64,000 bases of DNA, taken from positions 23,031,545-23,095,544 of the forward strand of contig NC_133108.1 of NCBI RefSeq assembly GCF_022965805.1. Direction: 5' to 3'. Numbering within the stretch: position 1 is the first letter of the stretch; every line of letters begins with the position of its first letter. Origin of the DNA: Primulina eburnea (lineage: Eukaryota > Streptophyta > Magnoliopsida > Lamiales > Gesneriaceae). Under the pieces are notes generated by a model, which was given only the letters and a program-made list of their open reading frames with translations, made no database searches and was not told where the DNA came from. The position numbers were made by a program, and so were the translations under genes. Shown here in pieces: positions 1 to 10,720 of the stretch.

Positions 1-256
1 GATAAGAGCGACGGACCAGGACGTTGATTGTGGGCCGGAGTCATATGCATATAGAGAAGGAAGGAAGGAGTTATTTTGATGGTATTTTTGGGCATGATCA
101 TAAGAATGATATTTTGTATTTTGTTATATCATTTGAATGATCATGTATTTATTTTAGATATAAATATTTTATGGAAATGTAATTTGAAACCTCCTTCCAT
201 TTGAAAGAAAATTTTAAATTCCGCTGTATTTTATTTTAACGGGTCAAGGTGTCACA
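1..256 (+). mobile_element. Element A: 3' part of its 5' LTR (truncated by window edge)
   Basis: This stretch aligns with the last 256 bases of the LTR at 4851-6475 and ends in GTGTCACA just before a primer binding site. By eye it differs from the matching part of the 3' LTR at about 7 positions, near 2.7%. At an assumed 1.3e-8 substitutions per site per year that is about 1 My. The LTR start and the left target duplication lie outside the window. Confidence 0.93.
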
Positions 257-261
257 TTTAG

Positions 262-273
262 TGGTATCAGAGC
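262..273 (+). other. Primer binding site, element A (tRNA-iMet)
   Basis: TGGTATCAGAGC lies five bases after the LTR end. It is complementary to the 3' end of plant initiator tRNA-Met, the usual minus-strand primer of plant chromoviruses. Confidence 0.93.
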
Positions 274-391
274 ACCGTTCTTCGGACCAATGCATATGAC
301 TTCGTCTACTTTCAACAGTCTGGGGTATGTCTTCTTCTACATCTATTCATTGTTATTTATTGATTTGTATTTTGTGAGCACATTGTAGAGT

Positions 392-3300
392 ATGCTTCCT
401 AAGAGGAAAGCCTTAGAGGGTGAGGATAGTTCTTCCTCTAGAGTTGTCGATGAGTTCGGCAAGTTGTTGAAAGAGCAAGCCAAGGTACATAGTGAGAAGA
501 TCCAGCAGTTGCTTCGTATGCAAGTTGCAGGCCAAGGCAAAGGTCAAGTGAGAGGCCAAGTAGCTCAAGCAGTTGGTACCGATGGCATCTTTACTGCTTT
601 CAAGAGGATGGATCCGCCTGAATTTGCAGGAAGCACTGATCCGTTAGTGGCCGTAGAGTGGATCAAGGCACTCGAGGCTATCTTTGATCATCTCAACTAA
701 GAGGACAAAGACATAATCAGTTGTGCAGTGTTCATGTTAGTCAAGGCTGCACGTATTTGGTGGAATGCGACCAAGGTTAGTGTTGATCTACCGGCTTTGA
801 AGTGGCAAGAGTTCACCGATCTTTTCTATGATAAGTATTTCCCAGATGCACTTCGAGCCCGTAAGGTGTCTGAGTTCTTGGAGCTTCGACAGGGAGGCAT
901 GAATGTTGATGAGTACATCTTGAAGTTTGAGGAGGGCTGTCTGTTTGCCCCATATATTGCTTCCAACGACAAGGACAAAGGTGCTCATTTCATCAGAGGC
1001 CTTCGAGCGGAGATCAGAAGAGATATCAACATGTCGAAGGCTATGAGATTCAAGGAGATTGTGTCTAAGGCGTTGTTGGCTGAACAAGACGAGAAATACA
1101 TTGCTAGGGAGAGACAGGCTAGACAGCATGCCATTACTCAGAGAGGCCAGGGTTCGAATCAAAGAGGAAGGGATCGTTTCAAGGGGAAAGGCAAGATAGA
1201 GCCGAGTCCTAAACCACCGGCAGTTCCTTTTGATCCCGAGAAGCCTTTGTGTCCCAAGTGCAGCAGGCATCATCGGGGAGAGTGCAGATTCGGAACTCAT
1301 ACTTGTTACCGTTGTGGCACTGCAGGCCATATTGCCAAAGACTGTCCAAGAGGAGCAAGTAAGGACAAGGTTCAGGGTTGCATCTTTACCATGACGAAGA
1401 AATGTATAAACCATGATACTTCTGTGATCTCTAGCACTATTTTAATTTCAGGCAGAGTAGCTACGACATTGATTGATACAGGTACTAATCATTCTTTTAT
1501 GTCTGAACTATTTTTGAGATCTTTGGGTATAGTTCCTTCTGTTCTTCCCCTCCAGTTCAATGTTGTTTTGCCTTCGGGAGATGTGTTGTGCCCGACATCT
1601 ATTGTGTATGCGTGCTCTGTTCAAATTGATGAGCGAGTGGTTTATGCGGATCTGATTGTTATCCCAATGGTTGCTTTTGATATTATTCTTGGCATGGATT
1701 GGCTATCGACCTATCGTGCAGTGATTGATTGTGTTGCTAAGACGGTGTCATTTGCAGATGATGGCAATAGGGAAGGTATGCTCGCCAGTGCAGGTACTTC
1801 GCTGGTCCTTCCTTTTATTTCTTGTCTTGAGGCTGAGAAACTGTTGTGTCGAGGATGTGATGGGTTTTTGGCTTCTATTGTGGATGTGGATAAGATTGTG
1901 AAATTGAATATTTATGATATTGATGTGGTGAGAGAGTTCTCTGATGTGTGTGAGGATGATGTTCCGGATTTACCGCCGGACAGAGATGTGGAGTTTGTGA
2001 TTGATCTAGTTCCGGTTACGGTTCCTATTTCCAAGGCTCCGTACAGAATGGCCCCTACAGAGATGAAGGAATTGAAGACGCAGTTGCAAGATCTTTTAGA
2101 TAAAGGTTTCATTCGACCGAGTTATTCGCCTTGGGGAGCTCCGGTTCTTTTCGTTAAGAAGAAATACGGGTCGTTGCGTCTATGCATTGATTACAGAGAG
2201 ATCAACAAAGTGACTATCAAGAATAAGTATCTGTTGCCACGGATAGATGACTTGTTTGATCAGCTGCAAGGTGCTACCATGTTCTCGAAGATTGATCTGC
2301 GATCTGGCTATTATCAGTTGAAGGTTATGGAGTCTGATATCCCTAAGACAACGTTCCGGACCAGGTATGGTCATTATGAATTTCTTGTGATGTCTTTTGG
2401 TCTGACCAATGCTCCTTCGGTCTTCATGGATCTGATGAACCGTGTGTTCAAGCCGTTTTTGGATAGCTTCGTCATTGTTTTCATTGACGACATCTTGATC
2501 TATTCCAAGACCAGAGAGCTTCATGCAGAGCACCTCAGAGTTGTTCTTCAGTTGCTGAGAGAGAAGAGGCTGTATGCTAAGTTGAAGAAGTGTGAGTTCT
2601 GGTTGGAGCAGATTTCTTTCTTAGGCCATGTTGTTTCAAAGGATGGTATAGCTGTTGATCCAGCCAAGATCGAGGCGATTCAGAAATGGCCTATCCCTAC
2701 CACTATATCAGATGTACGCAGTTTTCTTGGTTTGGCGGGTTACTATCGTCGTTTCATTTCAGATTTCTCCAAGATTGTCCTGCCGTTAACCAATCTGACG
2801 AGGAAGACTGTGAAGTTCGAGTGGTCCAATGATTGCCAGAGTGGATTTCAAGAGTTGAAGGATAAGTTGACGACAGCTCCTGTTCTTGCATTGCCCAGTG
2901 GTTCCGAGGACTTTGTTGTTTATACCGATGCATCGAAGAAGGGTCTTGGTGCAGTGCTGATGCAGCGTGGTAAGGTCATAGTCTATGCTTCTCGCCAGTT
3001 GAAGGAATATGAGAAGAATTATCCTACGCACGATTTGGAGCTGGCAGCTGTGGTTTTCGCCCTGAAGATTTGGAGACATTATTTGTATGGCGAAAAGTGT
3101 GAAATTTTCACGTACCACAAGAGCTTGAAGTATTTATTTTCTCAGAAAGAACTCAATATGCGACAGAGACGGTGGTTAGAGCTTGTCGAAGATTATGATG
3201 TGACGATCAGTTACCACCCAGGGAAAGCGAATGTTGTAGCGGATGCTTTGAGTCGTAAGTCGAGCTCTTCTTTGAGTTCGATGATTCAGCAGGCGTTGCT

Positions 3301-4810
3301 ATTAGATTTGCAGAGAGAGGAGATAGCTTTGGTGGTTCCGAGAACCATTGCTCGCTTTTCAACGTTGGTTATTCGAGCTACATTGACGGACAGGATCCGT
3401 AGAGAGCAGGCTGATGATGTTCAGTTAATAGAGATGAGAGCTAGAGCTGAGGAGAGAGGTAATTCAGAGTTTGGATTGAATGGAGATGGTTTGGTGACTT
3501 TCAGAGGCCGTATTTGTGTTCCTGTTGGTGACGATATTCGGCGAGACATTTTGACTGAGGCTCATACCGCGCCATATTCGATACATCCAGGCAGCACCAA
3601 GATGTATCAGGATCTTCGTAGACTCTACTGGTGGCCAGGTATGAAGAAAGATATTGCCATTTTTATTTCTCTGTGCCTAACTTGTCAGCAGGTGAAGATC
3701 GAGCACCAGAGACCTGCTGGGACATTGTTGTCGTTGCCGATTCCTCAATGGAAGTGGGAGCATATTACGATGGATTTCGTGACTGGTCTTCCAAGGACGC
3801 AGAAAGGTTTCAACTCCATTTGGGTTATCGTTGATCGATTGACCAAGTCAGCGTTTCTTCCAGTCAAGACGACGTACTCCATGAACCAGTATGCCGAAGA
3901 GTACATAGCAGAGATTGTTAGACTTCATGGTGTTCCTGTGTTGATCGTGTCTGATCGTGACCCTAGATTTACTTCAGAGTTTTGGAAGAGTTTGCACAGA
4001 GCTATGGGTTCTCGGTTTGCATTCAGTACAGCATACCACCCCCAGAGTGACGGTCAATCAGAGAGAGTTATTCAGATCCTAGAGGATATGCTCAGAGCTT
4101 GTACTATCGATTATCCTGGTAGCTGGGACTCTAAGTTGCCTCTTGTTGAATTCACGTACAATAACAGTTACCAAGCGACGATTGGCATGGCACCGTATGA
4201 AGCACTTTATGGCAGGAAGTATAGATCTCCCTTGTATTGGGATGAGATTGGTGAGAGGAAGATGTTGGGTCCAGAGTTGGTCCAGCAGACGGCTGATGTT
4301 GTTGCTGTTATTCGAGAGAGGATGAAGACAGCGCAGTCGATACAGAAGAGTTATGCTGATGTGCGTCGCAGACCGTTGCAGTTTGAGGTTGGCGACCATG
4401 TGTTTTTTAAAATAGTACCTCTCAAGGGTGTGATGCGGTTTGGCAAGAAGGGCAAGTTGAGTCCGAGATTTATTGGTCCATTTGAGATTTTGGACAGAGT
4501 TGGTGATCGAGCTTACAGGTTAGCCCTACCGCCAGATCTTGACAGAGTTCATAATGTTTTTCATGTGTCAATGCTCAGGAAGTTTTTTGCGAATCCTTCC
4601 CATGTTCTTCGCTACGAACCATTGGATTTGCCGCCGAACTTGACGTACCAAGAGATTCCGGTCCAGATTCTGGATCGCAAAGTCAGAGTATTGATGAACA
4701 AAGAGATTGGCTTCGTTAAAGTCCTTTGGAGGAATCATTTGATCTAAGAGGCCACGTGGGAACCGGAGGATGAGATGAGAGAGAAGTATCCTGAGTTGTT
4801 CATGCAGTGA
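392..4810 (+). pseudogene. Element A gag-pol polyprotein with two nonsense codons
   Basis: One reading frame encodes Gag (zinc knuckle [14 protein letters not shown] near 1304-1345), protease (IDTG near 1471), RT (FIDD near 2481), RNase H, integrase (HHCC finger, D-D-E with VSDRDPRF and DGQSER) and the start of a chromodomain. It opens at MLPKRK. Two in-frame TAA codons break it, at 698-700 in Gag and 4745-4747 before the chromodomain; D reads sense at both. The Met at 728 is not a real start. The RNase H motif TDHKSL reads TYHKSL (codon 3113-3115), losing a catalytic Asp, and integrase lacks one residue in the LTKSA segment. The product is almost certainly inactive. There is no intron between gag and protease, unlike B, E and H. 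Confidence 0.95.
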
Positions 4811-4837
4811 CGTCAATTTCGAGGACAAAATTCCCTT

Positions 4838-4850
4838 AAGGAGGGGAGAT
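4838..4850 (+). other. Polypurine tract, element A
   Basis: AAGGAGGGGAGAT directly precedes the 3' LTR start TGTAATAGC; it is the plus-strand primer for reverse transcription. Confidence 0.9.
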
Positions 4851-5062
4851 TGTAATAGCAGAGCCCGGTGTACGGTACGGTTTAAGTTTCGTATGTTTAT
4901 TGGGTTATTTGATTTAGATGATTAAGAGTTGTGATTATGGGTTATAGTATGGTTGGTTATCATTTTTTTTGTGTCTTTGTTGACGTTCATTGATGGTGGT
5001 TGTTTTGTATCAGCGTTTCGGTTCGATTTTAGTTGCATAAGAATTTTTCTTGGCCGTGACTA

Positions 5063-5294
5063 GACCGCACCCGCGCTCAATGTAAGGACCGCACCCGCGG
5101 TCTTGTGCTTCAGAATATGATGGTTTTTCCCGTAGCTTCACCGCACCCGCGGTGTTTATGGAACCGCACCCGCGGTGTAAGCAGCGCACCCGCGGTAATG
5201 TTAGGACCGCACCCGCGTTCATCAATTCCAGATTTTTGGTTGGGAGGTCGTGAGCTTAGCGCACCCACGGTGCAAGGGTTACCGGACCCGTGGT
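5063..5294 (+). repeat. Array of about 8 CCGCACCCGCGG palindromic units
   Basis: About eight units around ACCGCACCCGCGGT (stem ACCGC/GCGGT, with variants GCGC... and CGGACCCGTGG) are spaced 15-45 bp apart. The same array occurs in the LTRs of D and G. It lies just before the AT-rich GATATAATTGG at 5328-5338, a weak TATA candidate. Confidence 0.85.
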
Positions 5295-5642
5295 GATGAA
5301 CAGTGAAGTCTTGTTTCGGATTTTAAGTGATATAATTGGATGATTGGTTCACTTTTTTCTCATTCTTTTCTCCTTTTTCTCGATTTATGCTCTCAAGGGA
5401 AGCTAGGGTTTCCATTTTCTTTCTTTTCTTTCTTTTATTCAAGCTCTTAGTTCGTTTATTGTTGAGAGATCGAAGTTCTTCTTGGTTCTAGGAAGTTAAG
5501 GTAAGCTTTTGGTATGGTTATTTCTTGGTTTTGGGGTGAGAGATGATATGGGTTTGTTGATTTTGTTGGTTTTATGGATTAATTGACATGGGTGTTTGAT
5601 TATTGGGTTAATGATGGTGTTATTCATGGTTTATTGTTGTAG

Positions 5643-5683
5643 GATTTGTTCCAATAGTATAGAATCAAGAGATTTCAAGTGTA
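5643..5683 (+). other. Predicted 41-nt leader exon in A LTR
   Basis: A TTGTTGTAG acceptor ends at 5642 and a GTAAGTGG donor starts at 5684, leaving 41 nt. Upstream, AAG|GTAAGC at 5501 would be the first donor (intron 5501-5642, 142 nt). Downstream, GTGATGCAG ending at 6220 would close a second intron of 537 nt. The pattern is in the sequence; splicing is inferred. Confidence 0.5.
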
Positions 5684-6181
5684 GTAAGTGGATTTCATTC
5701 TTGTGCTCACATGATACTATATGTATTGTTTTTCAATGGTTTTAATGTGTTATTCCCTTCATTTGATTCATGTTTATGTATTGATGCACTTGTTATGTAT
5801 ATTGGAGGCATTTTTATGTCTCAATTATTGAAAGGGAATACAAGAGAAAAGAGTTTGCAAAGTGTTTGTTGAAATGCCAAAGAGAGAATTCAAATTGATT
5901 TATTGGATTGATAGCTACATAGTCAGAGATTGCATGCAATTAGTTGATCAACGACCATAGGCTTATATCCCTCAGAGTTGTCGATTTATATCGATGGGAT
6001 ATAGGTACAAAGACAGAGATACTGTATAGATATCAATCCAATACAGAGAAAAGAGAAATATCATCTTATTGTTATGTTATTGCTATATTATTCATGTTAC
6101 AAGAGTTGATGGTATTTATTGATTTCAAAGCCATGTTTTCAGAGTATGTTATGTACATTGCTATATAAGGGTTCCACTTGC

Positions 6182-6196
6182 TGAGTTTTATACTCA
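6182..6196 (+). promoter_or_regulatory. Hairpin upstream of leader acceptor (A)
   Basis: TGAGT-TTTAT-ACTCA forms a 5-bp stem ending 24 nt before the GATGCAG acceptor. D has the same hairpin at 23152-23166 and 29982-29996; G has TGAGA-TTTAT-TCTCA, which keeps the pairing. Confidence 0.5.
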
Positions 6197-6475
6197 TTTC
6201 AGTTATTTCATGTGATGCAGATAAGACCGACGGACCAGGACGATGATTGTGGGCCGGAGTCATATGCATATAGAGAAGGAAGGAAGGAGTTATTTTGATG
6301 GTATTTTTGGGCATGATCATAGGAATAATATTTTGTATTTTGTTATATCATTTGAATGATCATGTATTTATTTTGGATATAAATATTTTATGGAAATGTA
6401 ATTTGAAACCTCCTTCCATTTGAAAGAAAATTTTAAATTCCGCTGTATTTTATTTAAACGGGTCAAGATGTCACA

Positions 6476-6846
6476 GAAAGACATTGAGTTTGAGATGCAG
6501 CGCAAGAGACAGCAAAACCAAAATAATAATCAGCCAAACAAGAAGTCATATATGGGTACTTCTAGACCTCAAGCGCCTCAAAAGCCCCAAGGCCAAGTAA
6601 AGAAGCAAGCGCCACAAAAGCCACAAAATCTTGGAGCACCAAAGCCTGCTTATAGACAACCATGCAAGAAGTGCAATCGCTTTCATTTTGGCAAGTGCAT
6701 GTGGGGATCTTTTAGATGCTTCATATGCAAGGAGGAAGGGCATAAGGCTGCTGATTGCCCGAAGAAGAAAGCACCTACTGTGAGGAGAGCATATGTTATG
6801 AATGCAGAGGAAGCGGAAGAGGAGTCAGACACGACTCTTATTACGT
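6476..6846 (+). pseudogene. Element B gag, C-terminal part (first exon)
   Basis: The frame resumes right after element A and encodes the basic, Gln-rich end of a Gag with zinc knuckle CFICKEEGHKAADC and an upstream Cys/His motif like those of E and H. The N-terminal Gag lies left of A, outside the window. The exon ends in ...DTTLIT plus one base of the next codon, where a GT donor starts; E and H have donors at the same codon and phase. Read through, it stops at 6861-6863. B is the oldest element here and is split by A, C and D. Confidence 0.85.
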
Positions 6847-7440
6847 GTAACCTAGTCATTTAACATTTTTATACTGCCTTTATTGCATGAAATGTTAAAT
6901 TGGTTACTAGAATTCAATTTGGATCAATTTTAACCTAGTGGAAATTAGGTTGCATGCTCTACTTAGTTAAAAATTAAGATAGGATTTTAGAAACCATAGA
7001 AATTGGTATTTAATTTTGTCCCTTAATTTATGTGAAGGATGAAATAATTCCAAATAAAAAGTTTTAGGGCCAAAATTAAAGAAGAGTCATAATTTAATGG
7101 TTGATAGGGGTTCGAAATTCTTGAGGGTTCAAATGTGCAATTTTCGTAAGTTTAGAGGATAAACTAAAATTACCGAAAATTCAAGGGACCTAATGCAATT
7201 ACCAAATTCTTAAGGACAAAAAATGAAGTTTTCAAAATTTAAGGGACTAAAATGTAAATTTTCAAAAAATATAAGGATCAAATTGCAAATATTCCAAAAT
7301 TTTTGGGACTATAACACAAATGTAATTTTTCAAGATATGCTTAAGTTCAACACATAATCTTCACCTAACTTTGGCAGAATGATGATAGAAATTTCCTTAA
7401 GTTTCATCACGAAAAGATTTAAAAGACGTTTTCGCCACAG
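6847..7440 (+). other. Predicted gag-protease intron of element B
   Basis: This AT-rich, non-coding stretch of 594 nt has GTAACC at its start and GCCACAG at its end. Removing it joins the zinc-knuckle exon in phase 1 to the segment leading into the protease motif DSGATHSF. The equivalent intron is 149 nt in E and truncated in H. Confidence 0.7.
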
Positions 7441-8771
7441 GGAGGATTATCATTTAAGTTGTGGCAACCTATGCACTGCTAGATTCGGGAGCTACACATT
7501 CTTTCATATCAGAAACCTTCATCCAAAGACTGAATATTATTTCTGAAGATATGGGTTGGGTTTCAAAGTTTCTACTCCTTCCGGTGATCTAATGCTCACG
7601 TCTAAAATTTTCAAGAATCTGGAGCTTCGTTTATTCAAGGATCTGGTTCGGGCAGATCTTATTGTCCTTCCTATGCCTGAATTTGATATCAAACTCGATA
7701 TGGATTGGTTATCAGTGAATGGAACTTTGATTGATTTTCGTCAGCGATCAATGTCTATTAGACCACCTAGTGGTAAATCTTGTGCCTTTGAGGCGGCGAG
7801 AAACAAGCAAATGCCGCACATTATTTCTTGTTTATATGCGAGGAAGCTTATTAAACGTGGATGCCAAGATTTTCTAGCACGTGTCACTACCGCACATGCT
7901 CCTATCAGTTAGAAATTAGAAAATGTTGATATTGTCAGAGATTTTCCTAGCGTCTTTCCCGAGGAAGTTTCTGGCATTCCACCCGACCGTGAATTGGAAT
8001 TCTCTATTGAACTAATGCCGGGCATAATATCTATTTCTAAAGCACCTTATGTCTAGCACCTGCTGAAATGAAAGAACTAAAAGATCAAATCCAAGAACTG
8101 TTAGACAAGGGTTTGATTCACCCTGGTTATTCTCCTTGGAGCGCACCAGTATTATGTGCGAAGAAGAAAGATGGTAGAATGCGTCTTTGCATTGATTATC
8201 GAGAGCTTAATAGGGTCACTATCAAGAACAAGTATCCACTGCCAAGAATTGAAGATTTATTTGATTAGTTGCAAGGAGAATCGATATTTTCCAAGATTGA
8301 TCTGCGTTCTGGATACCATCAATTGAAAGTGAAAGAGTCTGATGTTCACAAGACAGCGTTCGTACTAGATATGGGCACTACGAGTTTATGGTCATGCCAT
8401 TTGGGTTGACCAATGCGCCAGCGATCTTCATGGATCTCATGAATCGTGCACTTCAGTCGTATCTGGATCAGTTTGTTATAGTCTTCATAGATGATATATT
8501 GATCTATTCCAAGAGCAGAGAAGAGCATAGTCGTCATTTGAGGAGAGCACTGCAAGTACTATAAGATATAAAGTTATATGCAAAATTCAGCAAGTGTGAA
8601 TTTTGGTTTGATCGAGTGGCGTTCTTAGGCCACATTATTTCTAGTGATGGCGTCGAAGTTTATCCAAGTAAAGTTCAGGCAGTGAGAGAGTGGCCAGTAC
8701 CGAAGAGTGTTACTGAGATATGCAGTTTCTTGGGGCTAGCTTGCTATTATCGCAAGTTCATCAAGGGATTC
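7441..8771 (+). pseudogene. Element B pol, first part (PR and RT), degenerate
   Basis: Fragments in several frames match the protease ([12 protein letters not shown] near 7477-7512, then DLIVLPMPEFDI and DMDWLS) and RT ([45 protein letters not shown]) of element E. Several stops and frameshifts break it, for example after [10 protein letters not shown] near 8268 and near 8365. The first intron-flanking exon already has a TAA at the position of a lineage Ser/Lys. It stops in the KGF motif after RT, where element C inserted; the RNase H part resumes at 17370. The gene is dead. Confidence 0.9.
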
Positions 8772-10620
8772 TGTGGGGACCCGGGCTCTAACTCTTTTCT
8801 TTGGGATTAAATGGATCGTTATTATAAAAAGTGGGTCAAATTTTTCGTTTTACAACATTAAATCTAATGTATATAAACAAGCGTACATTCTTTATTTAAA
8901 TTACAAACATAAGGTACAACATGTCTTGTTCCAACCATTATTAACAACTAGTAAGTAAATACAGTACATGTCAAAAGTACAACTACTAGTTCTTCTGCTA
9001 AGCCCGAGATCACCACGCTATGTCCATCTCTCATCCTCTGCGTGACCCAGATCCTGCCCCACCTGTTGTTATGCACACATACAGACGTAACAACAGCCGG
9101 AAACTCCGGTGAGAACAAATCCCAGTATAAACATGTATACATGCATATAATCAATCTAAACATGAAACATGCTATCATGAATGACAATCATATAAACATG
9201 CAATGCAATGCGAATCAACCCATGTCTGGACTCGACTCGACTAGAACTCTAGGGATCCCGGTGTGAATAAGACGTCAATGGCTGTCACCTACCCTCCCAA
9301 TCGGGGTGACTGTACGTCTTATTCCTAGATTTCGGTCAGAACTGTATCAACGGCTGCAATAAGAGTAATGGCTACTCCTAAGCTGAGATACACCGAACAT
9401 CTAGATAGTTAACAATGACTGTCAACGACTCTCCTATCTTAAATGCAATGAATATCAATCTGTAAACAAAGCATGCTTATATTCATATCTGAATATCACA
9501 ATGATCATGTATATGTAAATGCAATGCTAAAATCAAAGCATAATCATGTTACAAGATTTGAATAAAATTCTATAAACAATTCATAACATGATACCATATA
9601 TACAATAATTCTAGTATGTGGTTTTGGTTTGGGAACTCAAATAATATCTTATTTGAGTTATGGCTTCCCAAACAAACATAGCTTATACCTTTCTTGTTGA
9701 ACAGTCGGTGTCAAAGTCTCGAGATCAGTATGTCAACTCTGTCAAGTTTAGTCTGAAATGACAATGTGTAGATATATTCTATCAATGTACCACTCAACAA
9801 ATCTTGTACAATTCAATTATCGGTCTCGGTATAAATTGACGGCATAACGACGTATTTCTTCAATACCGATAATTCAACAACACTAAACTCAATATCAACA
9901 ATTCCTAATCTCCTCAAAATACAAAGTCTCACACTGAAATATCCCATCTCAACTCAATAAACATGCTGGAAATCGAAACTATAGCATATGACATCCGTTC
10001 TTTGATCCGTTTGCGATTCTACAATATCTATTATCTCAAGAACATAATATATAGTTCAATTCATCATTTTCCCAACACATAAATATCAAAACATGCTGGA
10101 ATTAAATGAAACTTACATTACTTTGAAGCTAGTAGCACAAGGATTACAAATCTAAGCTCGGATTAAAATCGGTTGATAAAATCTTGCACAACCACCATTT
10201 AAAAGCATGAAGGAACTTGTATTGCTCTGGAGCTCTCGGTCAAGTGCTGGAGTGAAAAGGAATGAATTGAAGACACATTATATATACTTTGCATGTCTAA
10301 GAACACATGGCTCATCCTTGGGTGTACACGGCTCTCGCTCGGGCGGTCAAAAGTTGCCGCCCGGGCGAGTAATTCTCGGCCCTCGCCCATTCCAGCAGCC
10401 TCGCTCGGGCGGTCAAAAACATCCGCCCGGGCGAGTGACTCCCGGCCCTCTTCTCCGAGGCACTCTCGCTCGGGCGGTCAAAAATGTCCGCCCGGGCGAG
10501 TCACTTTCGCCCAACAGTTTACATATTTAAATTTTAAATCTCAAAATGATCTGGTTGCATTCATATCTACTCAACATCGATAATCTCAAACTAACGTGTT
10601 ATAAAATCTTGGGCATTACA
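8772..10620 (-). mobile_element. Element C 3' LTR
   Basis: This 1849-bp LTR reads TGTAATGCCC...GTCCCCACA on the minus strand. It holds the same parts as the 5' LTR: array 10334-10500, TATA 10278-10286, exon candidate 9689-9752 and hairpin 9097-9109. It is one base longer than the 5' LTR, near 10506. Confidence 0.97.
10334..10500 (-). repeat. Three GC-rich hairpin units (C 3' LTR)
   Basis: Three copies of CTCGCTCGGGCGG, a 10-base AT-rich spacer, and CCGCCCGGGCGAG. Each is a 13-bp inverted repeat with one mismatch. The core CGCTCGGGCGG is the reverse complement of the core in the F LTR hairpins. Confidence 0.9.
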
Positions 10621-10636
10621 TTTCTCCCCCTCTAAG
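10621..10636 (-). other. Polypurine tract, element C
   Basis: On the minus strand this reads CTTAGAGGGGGAGAAA, directly before the 3' LTR start TGTAATGCCC. Confidence 0.9.
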
Positions 10637-10720
10637 ACATAAGTTCGTCCTCGAACTTCATATAAATCAATTAGAGTATTTAAAACAGCATTACCATCTA
10701 AAACCGAATAAATACTCACA

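Larger units (their letters stand above)
4851..6475 (+). mobile_element. Element A 3' LTR
   Basis: This 1625-bp LTR starts TGTAATAGCAGAGCCCGG and ends GATGTCACA. The start matches the D and G LTRs, so A, D and G are one family. In order it holds a GC-rich palindrome array (5063-5294), a plant leader-like CTAGGGTTTCC stretch, predicted leader splice sites (5501, 5642, 5684, 6220), a short hairpin (6182-6196) and the terminal part duplicated at 1-256. GAAAG follows at 6476-6480 as the likely target duplication; its left copy is outside the window. A lies inside the gag of element B. Confidence 0.95.

Noticed and set aside
262..273. Possible tRNA gene fragments at TGGTATCAGAGC sites
   Set aside because: Only the 12-base primer complement is present, always directly after an LTR; no tRNA cloverleaf surrounds it.
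788..1414. 208-codon minus-strand frame inside A gag
   Set aside because: Shadow of the conserved Gag frame; it has no recognisable domain and similar antisense frames appear in D and G wherever gag is open.
728..4747. Independent pol gene in A starting at Met 728
   Set aside because: The frame is continuous with gag upstream across one TAA, and the Met lies inside the capsid-like region, so it is a broken single polyprotein.
5063..5294. CRISPR-like array of short palindromes with spacers
   Set aside because: Units and spacers are of uneven length, spacers are not unique, the copies lie in every LTR of the family, there are no cas genes, and the host is a plant.
10207..10583. Open frames with repeated peptides such as RSGGQK and LGRSK in the C LTR (also 17002-17286)
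   Set aside because: They run across the GC-rich hairpin array; the repeated peptides follow from the DNA repeats, and no start context or conservation supports translation.
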